Program-made: the position numbers and the translations under genes
Source of the DNA: an uncultured Pelagibacteraceae bacterium
Lineage (GTDB): Bacteria > Pseudomonadota > Alphaproteobacteria > Pelagibacterales > Pelagibacteraceae
Direction of reading: 5' to 3'
Assembly (NCBI GenBank): GCA_902537845.1
Contig: CACBDC010000001.1
Span: 1 to 64,000 of the forward strand
DNA: 64,000 nt
Notes under the pieces: model-generated
The model's input: only the letters and a program-made list of their open reading frames with translations
Databases searched by the model: none
What the model was told of the DNA's origin: nothing
Shown here: one piece after another, positions 9,245 to 17,571 of the stretch
Position numbering within the stretch: the first letter of the stretch is position 1
How the letters are laid out: every line of letters begins with the position of its first letter

Positions 9245-9523
9245 TTAAACATAATCAATCTTAATACCTTGTTTGAGTAGGAATCTTTCTAAACTATTCA
9301 TCTGTTTGTCTTCAGTTTTTCTGATTTTATCAATTCTTCTCTGCCACCAATTGATTGTTGATTTAATCTTTCTCAATCGTGCTGTTGTCTTTTTACCTTT
9401 TTTGATTTTCTTTATTTCTTTTCTAACAATTGGAATCATACAATTTTTAAGTTCTGATAAAGTTCGTTCTTTTTCTGTTAGATAACTTTCTTTTTTTTGT
9501 ACAACTAATCTCATTGGTCTCAT
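9245..9523 (-). CDS. hypothetical basic protein
   Basis: 92 aa ORF in the operon-like minus-strand cluster of the element. Confidence 0.5.
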   Translation of the reverse strand: MRPMRLVVQKKESYLTEKERTLSELKNCMIPIVRKEIKKIKKGKKTTARLRKIKSTINWWQRRIDKIRKTEDKQMNSLERFLLKQGIKIDYV

Positions 9524-9574
9524 AATTTAGTCTGCCTTTCTTTTGTTTGTTTCATAGTGTAAGTCTTCATAGAT

Positions 9575-9904
9575 TTAATTGATTGAACCACTAAACTTTT
9601 CTTTCTCTCTAAAAAGTTGTTGTAAGTATTCATTCTGAAACATACGAGATAGTTTCTGAATTGTTTGTTTCATCATTGGTCTTCTATCGTCAATTGTTTC
9701 GTCATCATCTTCACTATCATTGTCATAATAGTCAGATAAAAAACCGATAGCGTTCATAAGAATTATCGGTGTTTCTTCCCATTCACCTTTTCTTAAGTCA
9801 ATTGTGTTTTCACATTCTGATAATGTACGACCTGTTTCTTCTTCAACAATGTCTTGTATATGTTCAGCGCCAAACCAATTTTTATATTCGTATTCTTTAC
9901 TCAT
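9575..9904 (-). CDS. hypothetical acidic protein
   Basis: 109 aa, stop overlaps/abuts neighbouring ORF (9904). Confidence 0.55.
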   Translation of the reverse strand: MSKEYEYKNWFGAEHIQDIVEEETGRTLSECENTIDLRKGEWEETPIILMNAIGFLSDYYDNDSEDDDETIDDRRPMMKQTIQKLSRMFQNEYLQQLFREKEKFSGSIN

Positions 9905-10812
9905 TACTTACCTCCTGAAATTAGATTTGAATTTACAACTGAAAGATTGTCTTTACTGAAGTCTTCTCTCATAAATGTACTTGAAAGATGTTTAACAACA
10001 ATTTGTTTCGCTCTTTCTATTAAGTCTTCTTTAGTTTCATCTAGTTCTGATGTTAAAGAAAGTTCAATATCTTTAGAAAGATTGAAGTTGATGTGAATAT
10101 CCTCAAGTTTTGAATATTCTTTTTCTTTTTCAGAGAATGCTTCAGTAATCTTAAATTCATCATCAATTTTATCAAAACTCATATAACTCACAAATTTATT
10201 AGTTTGAGTTTCGTCTAAACCAGCGTGAAAATTTAAGAGAGTTTCTTTAACTCTTTGTGGATTTCCCCAATTGTATGTTTGTTTTTCATTTTCAATATGA
10301 AAACTTTTATCAACAATAATAACATCTTGTATTATTTCTGTAGCGTAAGTTAAGAAAATATTAACTATTTCGCTTTCTGGATTGTTGTTAAGTTCTTGTA
10401 GTTTAAAAAACACATCTATTTGTTTCTTAAATTGAATTGGATTATTAGTTTCAGAACTTATTGGTAATAATGAATATTCAAATTTATCTTTCCAAATTGT
10501 ATCTTTAACAAGTCCAACACAATCTTTCGCCACACCTTCAAATGAATAACTATCATCTGTATTATCTCGTTTCCAACCTCTTAAATTAAAGTTGTTAATT
10601 CTGTGTGTGATTAAACAACTAACTCTATCGTTGTGTTTAGAGTATCTTGGTAATGGATTTTGGATATATTTTTCTAATTGTAAATTACATTCAATAACTT
10701 TCTTATTGAGTTTGAAGTAATCGCCAGAGATATTAAATCTTGTGAAAAATATTAAATCACAATTATGTACTTTATCATCTCTTTTTCTTTTCATTAACTT
10801 TTCAATTTTCAT
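9904..10812 (-). CDS. hypothetical protein (302 aa)
   Basis: long ORF in element operon; no family recognised. Confidence 0.6.
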   Translation of the reverse strand: MKIEKLMKRKRDDKVHNCDLIFFTRFNISGDYFKLNKKVIECNLQLEKYIQNPLPRYSKHNDRVSCLITHRINNFNLRGWKRDNTDDSYSFEGVAKDCVGLVKDTIWKDKFEYSLLPISSETNNPIQFKKQIDVFFKLQELNNNPESEIVNIFLTYATEIIQDVIIVDKSFHIENEKQTYNWGNPQRVKETLLNFHAGLDETQTNKFVSYMSFDKIDDEFKITEAFSEKEKEYSKLEDIHINFNLSKDIELSLTSELDETKEDLIERAKQIVVKHLSSTFMREDFSKDNLSVVNSNLISGGK

Positions 10813-10900
10813 AGTTATTTTTCCTTTCTGTGTTTAATTAACTATGAGTACATACTATCAGAAACAAACTTGAAAATACCTGACACAGATAAGGTGACCT

Positions 10901-10910
10901 CTTATTTGTC
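10901..10910 (-). promoter_or_regulatory. GACAAATAAG candidate operator copy
   Basis: cttatttgtc (+ strand); same word as at 11643-11652. Confidence 0.35.
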
Positions 10911-10924
10911 CTATCTAATTTTAG

Positions 10925-11608
10925 TTATGAAGTGTATTGACCAGGAAAAATACCTTTAGAAACATTTTCTAGTATTCTTTTAGCGTGAAGATTATATCTT
11001 AATATAATTCTTTGAATTACATAGTAGTCCATTGTTTTTCTATCTAAAAATTTGACCGTTCTTTCATCTTTCATCAATGCTCTGCTTTTGTGAGTTTTCA
11101 TAATCTTCAATCTTTTCTCTCTTAACAATTTAGCGACCTCTAATAATCGTTTATTTTGTTTTCTTAATTTAAATGTTTCTAGGTAAATCTGTAATTCTAA
11201 AGGTCTTAATCGTTCATTTGTTTTAGTAGATGTTTTTGTTTGTAAAATATCTCTTATTTTCTCAATAGCGTATTCAGTAGGTGTATCATTAGGTATTTCT
11301 ATAAAGGTTGAAGTGTTTGATTGTCTTGCTGTTCTTACTTCTTTTACTTGTTCAATCTCTTTTTCAAATAAACTACTTCCGATTTTAGACCACCATTGAT
11401 TAAATTTGTATTTTGATACTAGATTGAGTTTCCAATGAGTGTATTTTGACTTATCTACTTTAAAATCGTTAGGAAATTCCAAACAAGTCTTCAAATAATC
11501 ATAATGTAATCTGTATTTCTGAATACGACTTTCAATAAGTTTGTCGTTTTTAATTCTTTTGAAAATATCAGTTCTCGCCATAACAATTATAGAGAAACCT
11601 ACTCTCAA
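10925..11608 (-). CDS. hypothetical protein, possibly regulatory or replication-related
   Basis: 227 aa; KFNQWWSKIGSSLFE segment; likely start may be internal (MARTDIF...). Confidence 0.55.
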   Translation of the reverse strand: MRVGFSIIVMARTDIFKRIKNDKLIESRIQKYRLHYDYLKTCLEFPNDFKVDKSKYTHWKLNLVSKYKFNQWWSKIGSSLFEKEIEQVKEVRTARQSNTSTFIEIPNDTPTEYAIEKIRDILQTKTSTKTNERLRPLELQIYLETFKLRKQNKRLLEVAKLLREKRLKIMKTHKSRALMKDERTVKFLDRKTMDYYVIQRIILRYNLHAKRILENVSKGIFPGQYTS

Positions 11609-11609
11609 A

Positions 11610-11747
11610 ATGACAAATAATCAACAATCCTATGTGTGATATGACAAATAAGAATGGTTTTTATTTGTGAAATGGTTGATTACCGTCGGTTTCCTGTTAG
11701 CGTATTCTAATCAAGTTCTCGGTTAGAACAAAACGAAAGGAGTTAAA
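11610..11747. promoter_or_regulatory. Divergent control region with repeated ATGACAAATAA and inverted TAATCAAC/GTTGATTA
   Basis: ATGACAAATAA at 11610-11620 and 11641-11651; TAATCAAC 11618-11625 vs GTTGATTA 11675-11682; lies between divergent ORFs. Confidence 0.5.
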
Positions 11748-12488
11748 ATGACCGTTTATTTCTATGGAAGAAATAGTGATAGTGAGAGTTTTGAAAAAGG
11801 AAGTTCAATAGAAACTCAATTATCAAAGTGTAAATCATACGCCAACATCAAAGATTTAAAGATTGATGTTGAAATAACAGAACAAGTATCTGGAACGACA
11901 AATTTTGAGAGGCGTGAGAAAGGTAGTGAGTTGTTAAGTCTTTTAAAAAAAGGTGACCATATAATTTGTTCTCATTTAGATAGATTTAGTAGAAACACAT
12001 TAAACTTACTAACTCTTGTTGAAAAATTTAAAAAACAAAAAGTTAGTCTTCACTTTGTAGATATTGGAAGTGAGGTGACAGGTACAGATGCTATGGGTAG
12101 TGTGTTCTTTAAACTTCTATCTGTATTCGCTGAATTTTACGCCAAACAAGTTAGTGAAAAATCAAAAGCGACTAAACAGCGTATGATTAAAGAAAACAAA
12201 TACACTGGAGGATTTAGACCTAAATTTGGTTATGATGTAGATGACAATGGTTATCTAGTTCCTTGTGAGAAAGAACAATCAATTATTAGATTGATGAAGA
12301 TTTTAAGGAAGAAAGGTAAGTCATATAAAAAGATTTCTGAAGTAGTGACCAAATCTACTCGTAAGAAATTTCCTCAATCTTGGGTTTTCAATATTCTTAA
12401 AAGAGAGAATACGATTCCACCAAATGATAGTGTGTTAATTCACAACATTTGTAATACAGAACTTCAACCAAATATGTGTGATGTTTAA
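11748..12488 (+). CDS. serine recombinase (resolvase/invertase family)
   Basis: YFYGRNSDSESFEKGSSIETQLSKC, DHIICSHLDRFSRNTLNLL, GSVFFKLLSVFAEFYAKQVSEKSKA. Confidence 0.9.
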   Translation: MTVYFYGRNSDSESFEKGSSIETQLSKCKSYANIKDLKIDVEITEQVSGTTNFERREKGSELLSLLKKGDHIICSHLDRFSRNTLNLLTLVEKFKKQKVSLHFVDIGSEVTGTDAMGSVFFKLLSVFAEFYAKQVSEKSKATKQRMIKENKYTGGFRPKFGYDVDDNGYLVPCEKEQSIIRLMKILRKKGKSYKKISEVVTKSTRKKFPQSWVFNILKRENTIPPNDSVLIHNICNTELQPNMCDV

Positions 12489-12726
12489 GTTAATTAAAAT
12501 TACATTTATTGTTTTCTGTATTCTTACAACAACGGTAGCGTTTGGAAAATCTTCTCAATACTTTGAGAATACACTCGTACATATGTTTTCTTCCGAGTGT
12601 AATAAAAAGTGTAGAGAAGAAATCATCAAATCTGAAACTGACTTCGCTGTAATTTTATTATTAAAAGTAGTCAGTCAAAATCTTCAACAACAATTACTGA
12701 AGTTAGAAAGACAAGTTTATGATTAG
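12478..12726 (+). CDS. small exported hypothetical protein
   Basis: hydrophobic N-terminus; overlaps recombinase stop. Confidence 0.5.
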   Translation: MMFKLIKITFIVFCILTTTVAFGKSSQYFENTLVHMFSSECNKKCREEIIKSETDFAVILLLKVVSQNLQQQLLKLERQVYD

Positions 12727-12961
12727 AAAAATTGTATTCTTTATTCTTTTTACTACTTCAGTAATCGCCAATGAAGACCATTGTACTTACAGAACAGAAC
12801 AAGTTAAAGAAAATGGAAAAATAGTTAAAGTTATTGAGTACAAAACTTGTACTGAAACTGAAAATCTAAACAAACAAAATTTTCTTAAAACTTTCCTTAC
12901 TTCACCTGAATACGAAAATTCAGTCATCTTTGTAGTAATGGCGATTTTAGAAAACATTTAG
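12719..12961 (+). CDS. small exported Cys-containing hypothetical protein
   Basis: MIRKIVFFILFTTSVIANEDHC signal-like; overlaps the previous ORF. Confidence 0.5.
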   Translation: MIRKIVFFILFTTSVIANEDHCTYRTEQVKENGKIVKVIEYKTCTETENLNKQNFLKTFLTSPEYENSVIFVVMAILENI

Positions 12962-12974
12962 AAAGGAGGTAAAA

Positions 12975-13421
12975 ATGAAATCAATATTAGTTTTATTAGT
13001 TGGTGTAATGTTAGTTGGTTGTTCTCAAACTAATTACGCCAAAAAGAAAACTACAATCTCAAATATGAGTGAGTTTTTAAAGGTAAATGAAAGTGTTTGT
13101 TCTCAATTTAAATCTACTTCTAAAAAGATTTATGGTTGTGGAACAGCGACTTCAAAGGATTTTGAACTATCTAAATCAAAAAGTTTGTTAAATGCCAAAA
13201 TCCTCGTAAGTGATAGTTTATCTAATTCTTTAATTAAATCTGAAAATCAAAAAATTAAAGAAGATACAAAGAATGGTATTGTTAGAGAATATACATCTAA
13301 CGAAACTAATCAAATATTTGAAACTAATCTAAACAATTACAGAATTGTCTATGATAAGACTTTTGTCCATTCTGGAAAGTATCGTAGTTATGTTGTGATT
13401 GAATATATTTTAGAAAGTTAA
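12975..13421 (+). CDS. hypothetical lipoprotein
   Basis: MKSILVLLVGVMLVGC lipobox; AGGAGG RBS just upstream. Confidence 0.7.
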   Translation: MKSILVLLVGVMLVGCSQTNYAKKKTTISNMSEFLKVNESVCSQFKSTSKKIYGCGTATSKDFELSKSKSLLNAKILVSDSLSNSLIKSENQKIKEDTKNGIVREYTSNETNQIFETNLNNYRIVYDKTFVHSGKYRSYVVIEYILES

Positions 13422-13427
13422 AGAAGT

Positions 13428-13456
13428 AGAGTGGTGGCGAAAGCGACCACCACTCT
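13428..13456. terminator. Hairpin terminator, possibly bidirectional
   Basis: agagtggtggcgaaagcgaccaccactct inverted repeat directly after the lipoprotein stop. Confidence 0.65.
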
Positions 13457-13490
13457 TAATAACAAAATACTTAAAACATATTACTATTTA

Positions 13491-13664
13491 TCAAATACCG
13501 AGTTGTCGTTTAATAGAGTGTTCAATAACTGCCGACATTATCCAACCTTTTCTATTACACAAATCTTTAAATTGTTTTGATAAACTTTTATTGATTAAAT
13601 AATTTACTCTTACTTTTTCCACTTCTTCTTTTTTTATTTTTTCTGATTGTACTGACCAATTCAT
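13491..13664 (-). CDS. 57 aa ribbon-helix-helix-like DNA-binding protein (not in ORF track)
   Basis: MNWSVQSEKIKKEEVEKVRVNYLINKSLSKQFKDLCNRKGWIMSAVIEHSIKRQLGI*. Confidence 0.55.
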   Translation of the reverse strand: MNWSVQSEKIKKEEVEKVRVNYLINKSLSKQFKDLCNRKGWIMSAVIEHSIKRQLGI

Positions 13665-13725
13665 ATGGAGATTTCCTTTTCGTTTAAATGTTTTTATCTG
13701 AACCTAATATGTTGTCAGTATCTTG

Positions 13726-14112
13726 TTATTCTTTTACTTCGTACTTCAGTTTAATTTCATTAACTAAATCTGAAATAAACTTTCCAGTTTCTCTGATAGT
13801 ATAACTATCGCCATCTCTACCAGAAATCTTTTTAATAAAATCACTCGTAATATCTGTAAATTTGTAAAGACGATTTGCCTGTAGTAAATCCTCTAACTCA
13901 CTTCTCGCTTGTTCCACATTGTAGTGATTTTGTTGTTCTTTAAATTGTTTTGATTTCGCTATCGCTCTTATGTCATATAAACCACCAACATTGTGTTTAG
14001 ACATTTGTTCAATTTTCATATTATATTCTTTTTCTCTTTGTCGTTTCGCTTCAGCGTTCTCAATACCTTTTCTTCTCATCTGTTCTGCCGACATTCTTAT
14101 TAAATCTGTCAT
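13726..14112 (-). CDS. hypothetical protein
   Basis: 128 aa ORF in element. Confidence 0.5.
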   Translation of the reverse strand: MTDLIRMSAEQMRRKGIENAEAKRQREKEYNMKIEQMSKHNVGGLYDIRAIAKSKQFKEQQNHYNVEQARSELEDLLQANRLYKFTDITSDFIKKISGRDGDSYTIRETGKFISDLVNEIKLKYEVKE

Positions 14113-14121
14113 TGTTTTTCC

Positions 14122-14235
14122 TTATAGTGTTTCAACAATCAATTCTAAAATTTGAATAATCTGAAGTTGTCTTTTTTCAGATGACTTTTCTCTTTTAACT
14201 TGTTGTAGTAATTGTTTTATTTTTTGTGAGTTCAT
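14122..14235 (-). CDS. 37 aa small ORF
   Basis: MNSQKIKQLLQQVKREKSSEKRQLQIIQILELIVETL*; fits the gap in the minus-strand cluster. Confidence 0.35.
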   Translation of the reverse strand: MNSQKIKQLLQQVKREKSSEKRQLQIIQILELIVETL

Positions 14236-14243
14236 ACTTATAT

Positions 14244-14378
14244 TTATTCCTTTTCGTCTTTATCTTTTAATCTGTCTTCAAATTCTTCTTGTGTTTCATC
14301 ATCTAATTTATTGTTCCACGCCTTTACAATTTCTTGTGCTAGTTCTTTATTAGTTTTTATTTTCTCATCATTCGTCAT
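14244..14378 (-). CDS. 44 aa small acidic ORF
   Basis: MTNDEKIKTNKELAQEIVKAWNNKLDDETQEEFEDRLKDKDEKE*; overlaps the stop of 14368-14586. Confidence 0.4.
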   Translation of the reverse strand: MTNDEKIKTNKELAQEIVKAWNNKLDDETQEEFEDRLKDKDEKE

Positions 14379-14586
14379 CAAATAACCTCGCTCTGTTTCT
14401 GTCCTCATTTATGTGTGTCATAACTGATTGATTGTGTCCTGTTTGTTCAATAAATTTCATAACTCGTTTTGTTAATCTTTTCGCTCTTAAATTCTGACTA
14501 TGATTTGAGTTAGTATTTTTTATAACCCATTCACTTAATCTTAAAACTTCCGCCAGATAGAAGTCGCTCATTCTCATCGCCCCCAT
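14368..14586 (-). CDS. hypothetical protein
   Basis: 72 aa ORF in element. Confidence 0.45.
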   Translation of the reverse strand: MGAMRMSDFYLAEVLRLSEWVIKNTNSNHSQNLRAKRLTKRVMKFIEQTGHNQSVMTHINEDRNRARLFDDE

Positions 14587-15377
14587 TTTTCTCTCCTCAT
14601 CTTAAGTAGTTTGACTTCGTCAAACGAAACTTCGTTTCGTACCTATTGTTGAAACTCATTAGAAATATATTCTGACGAGATGTTTTTAGATGTACTTCAC
14701 CTATCCGAAATAGGTGAAATATTACACATCTGACGCTGACGCCTTTGAGTGTCTTTAATCTGAAAACTTACTCTCGTAAGATTACTCGGGTTGTCCGAAT
14801 TTAAGTTTTACATCAACTTCATACAACGGTACTTGTATTAGTAGAAACTGATTAAATAATCTCTACTTTACTCTTTCAGTTTTATTTTATTAAAGTGAGA
14901 CCTTAACTGCTTATCTCACTATCATTATAAAAAAATTTGATTGTCGTACCAATCTCAATTTGAATTACGAAACCACAACTTTTACATTGTTTCGTATAGT
15001 CGTTATTGTCCTATAAAACTTGATATGTAAATTTTGTTGAACCGATATATTGTTCTCTTTAATCAACTCAACATATGTCATTTTTAACTATTTCTAAAAA
15101 TGTACTTATCTTTAAATATTTATAAGTATTAAGTTTTTGACTTACGAAAAAAATATGACGATTAGCGTAAAACTTCTATCTGTCATATCTAATCTTCATT
15201 TCTTCACATAACTTCACATATATTCTAATTGTTCATTAGTCATAGATGTGTGTATTTTTAAGTAGTTAGTCTTTTGAGTACATTTACTCACAAAATTTTT
15301 TAGACCTCTCCAGCGTCTTCTAAATCAGTTATTTTAAATTAAAGAGATTACTTAAAATGTTCTAAATTTTTTAGTCT

Positions 15378-15411
15378 AGGTACATAGTCAGGTACATAGT
15401 CGGTACATAGT
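15378..15411 (+). repeat. Putative integrase arm-type sites, right end (3 x GGTACATAGT)
   Basis: AGGTACATAGTCAGGTACATAGTCGGTACATAGT; matches left-end repeats at 7949-7971. Confidence 0.7.
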
Positions 15412-15432
15412 AAAATATTTTTTGAAAAGTGA

Positions 15433-15457
15433 AGTGGTACAACGAATTGTACCACTC
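15433..15457 (-). terminator. Intrinsic terminator of tmRNA (element-supplied)
   Basis: agtggtacaa-cgaa-ttgtaccact perfect 10-bp stem; minus-strand loop UUCG, followed by an AT-rich tract. Confidence 0.65.
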
Positions 15458-15459
15458 CT

Positions 15460-15715
15460 AGAGCGTTCTGTTGCCAGGTGCCCCGGACCCCGTTACTTAA
15501 TTAACAAAGTTAATTAAGCTGCAAGTGCAAATTTTTGATTTGCAATTATAAATTAGCCCGTTACGTCGGAACCATCTCGTACGAAAGAATAGCCTTTAGA
15601 CATCCGTCGATCCTGATTCACCCCCATAAGTTGTAAATGGTGGAGGTGGTGGGTACTGCCCCCACGTCCGTAATGTTTATTACGAAATTCGTTTATCGTC
15701 ATAGTTGGAAAACCA
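15460..15715 (-). ncRNA. ssrA: tmRNA, circularly permuted two-piece (alphaproteobacterial type)
   Basis: Minus strand: GGACGUGGGGGCAGUACCCACCACCUCCACCA acceptor 3' piece, 12-nt spacer (15626-15637), then GGGGGUGAAUCAGGAUCGACGG 5' piece; acceptor strands pair GGGGGUG/CACCUCC; tag ANQKFALAA-stop at 15514-15543. Outer ends approximate. Confidence 0.9.
15461..15481 (-). repeat. att-like repeat G (resident tmRNA 3' end)
   Basis: gagcgttctgttgccaggtgc, continuous with the intact tmRNA. Confidence 0.85.
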
Positions 15716-15765
15716 ACACTATTAATATAAAACTCTTTTACAGAGATTCAATAAATTATTTCAAA

Positions 15766-16713
15766 ATGAAACTTACACCAGAACAAAAGCAAGAAATTGC
15801 AGATCAACAATCTCAAAAAAACAATACAAAAAGAGTTACTTCAGCGGAATTAGAAAAAATTCTTTATGAGGCCTTACCAGTTTTAGATCATGGTTTTGTC
15901 AGAGTAGTTGATTATATGGGGGATGATAGTTCTATAGTTCAGTCAGCTAGAGTTTCTTACGGTAAAGGAACAAAAAAAGTTTCAACTGACGAAGGTTTAA
16001 TAAAGTATTTAATGAGACACTGGCATTCAACACCATTTGAAATGTGTGAAATTAAATATCATGTTAAGCTTCCAATATTCATAGCTCGTCAATGGATTAG
16101 ACATAGAACAGCAAACGTTAATGAGTACTCAGCAAGATATTCTATTTTAGATAAAGAGTTTTATATTCCGACTAAAGATCAGTTATCAGCACAATCAACT
16201 TCTAATAGACAAGGAAGAGGTGATTTGATTACAGGAGAACAAGCCGATGAAGTTCTAAAAATTCTAAAAGATGATGCTACACGAACTTACGATAACTATG
16301 AAAAAATGCTTAATGAAAGATATGATGGATCAACAATACATGAAGGAAAAACTGGTTTAGCAAGAGAGCTTGCCAGAATGAATTTAACTTTAAACTCGTA
16401 TACGCAGTGGTACTGGAAAACAGATTTATTAAATTTATTAAACTTCTTATTTTTAAGAGCAGATAGCCATGCCCAATATGAAATAAGAGTTTACGCTGAA
16501 ACAATGTTAGATACTGTTAAAAAATGGGTGCCAATAACTCACGCAGCTTTCTTAGATTATAGAGTAGGCGCAGTGCACATTTCAGCAAAAGGCAAAAAAG
16601 TAATTCAGCAAATGGTTAAAGGAGAAGAGGTAACTTATGAAAGTTCAGGTTTATCTAAACGAGAATGGAATGAACTAATGACCTCATTTAACTTTAATGA
16701 AAAGATTGTTTAA
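15766..16713 (+). CDS. thyX: FAD-dependent thymidylate synthase
   Basis: [15 protein letters not shown] (RHRxxSxNExSxRY-type) motif; internal start at 15766 chosen because the upstream part of the ORF is antisense tmRNA. Confidence 0.95.
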   Translation: MKLTPEQKQEIADQQSQKNNTKRVTSAELEKILYEALPVLDHGFVRVVDYMGDDSSIVQSARVSYGKGTKKVSTDEGLIKYLMRHWHSTPFEMCEIKYHVKLPIFIARQWIRHRTANVNEYSARYSILDKEFYIPTKDQLSAQSTSNRQGRGDLITGEQADEVLKILKDDATRTYDNYEKMLNERYDGSTIHEGKTGLARELARMNLTLNSYTQWYWKTDLLNLLNFLFLRADSHAQYEIRVYAETMLDTVKKWVPITHAAFLDYRVGAVHISAKGKKVIQQMVKGEEVTYESSGLSKREWNELMTSFNFNEKIV

Positions 16714-17488
16714 TTTTTTCAGCTATGTTTTTAAACAATTTTGAAACTTCATGATCGGGATTAGAATGCGTTAAAGGCTCACCTTTATCAGCTGAAGATC
16801 TTAGATCTTGATGAATAGGTAAGCTACCTAAGAATTCTTTATTAAATTCTTTTGCAGTTTTTTCTACTCTACTTTCACCAAAAATTTTATATTCTTTACC
16901 ATCATCTCCTCTGAAGTAGCTCATATTATCTATAAGTCCTAAAATTTTAACTCCAGTTTTATCAAACATTTGAATTCCTCTTTTTACATCTAACAAAGCT
17001 AAATCTTGTGGAGTTGATACAATCACTGCTCCATCGACTTTAACTTGTTGTGCAAAAGTTAATTGTGTGTCACCTGTACCTGGTGGCATATCAACTATAA
17101 TTATGTCTCTGTCTTTCCATAAAACATTCTGAGTCATTGTTTTAATTGCACTAATAACCATAGGCCCTCGCCAAATCATTGGAGTTTGTTCATCAACTAA
17201 AAAACCCATAGACATACATTGCGCCTGATATTTTTCTAAAGGTATCATTGCTTTACCATCTTCACTTTTCGGTTTTTCATTTAAGTTAATTAATTTTGGA
17301 AGTGACGGACCATAAACGTCAGCATCAAGTATTCCAATTTTAAGTCCTAAATTTTGAAGAGCGAAAGCGAGATTAACTGCAACAGTAGATTTTCCTACAC
17401 CACCTTTAGCGCTAGAAACTAAGATAACAGACTTTGTTCCATTAATTGGAGTTTTAACAAATTGTTTTGGAGGCGGTTTTTGGCTCAT
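16694..17488 (-). CDS. mrp: Mrp/NBP35 Fe-S carrier ATPase
   Basis: [30 protein letters not shown]. Confidence 0.92.
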   Translation of the reverse strand: MSQKPPPKQFVKTPINGTKSVILVSSAKGGVGKSTVAVNLAFALQNLGLKIGILDADVYGPSLPKLINLNEKPKSEDGKAMIPLEKYQAQCMSMGFLVDEQTPMIWRGPMVISAIKTMTQNVLWKDRDIIIVDMPPGTGDTQLTFAQQVKVDGAVIVSTPQDLALLDVKRGIQMFDKTGVKILGLIDNMSYFRGDDGKEYKIFGESRVEKTAKEFNKEFLGSLPIHQDLRSSADKGEPLTHSNPDHEVSKLFKNIAEKIKQSFH

Positions 17489-17571
17489 CTTTTTATAATA
17501 TTAATCAATTTAGACATAATAACGCTCTTACATAACTTGTTTTTGAAGCAAAAGTCACTATATAAAGTGTC

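Larger units (their letters stand above)
7891..15481. mobile_element. tmRNA-targeted integrative element (tyrosine integrase + serine recombinase), ~7.6 kb
   Basis: flanked by att-like repeats F and G; integrase beside one end; GGTACATAGT direct repeats inside both ends; no recognisable capsid or terminase genes. Confidence 0.8.

Noticed and set aside
9273-9485. 70 aa + strand ORF
   Set aside because: Antisense to 9245-9523; hydrophobicity is expected from the complement of a Lys/Arg-rich gene.
11748-12488. Serine recombinase as the enzyme making the tmRNA att repeats
   Set aside because: Possible but less likely: the tyrosine integrase sits at the element end beside the att and arm-like repeats, and tmRNA/tRNA 3' targeting is typical of tyrosine integrases.
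7891-15481. Complete prophage
   Set aside because: Integrase and recombinase present, but no capsid, portal, tail or terminase recognised and only 7.6 kb.
15637-15765. N-terminal 43 codons of the ORF-track thyX ORF
   Set aside because: This stretch is antisense to the acceptor piece of the tm[12 protein letters not shown] at 15766 is a natural ThyX start.
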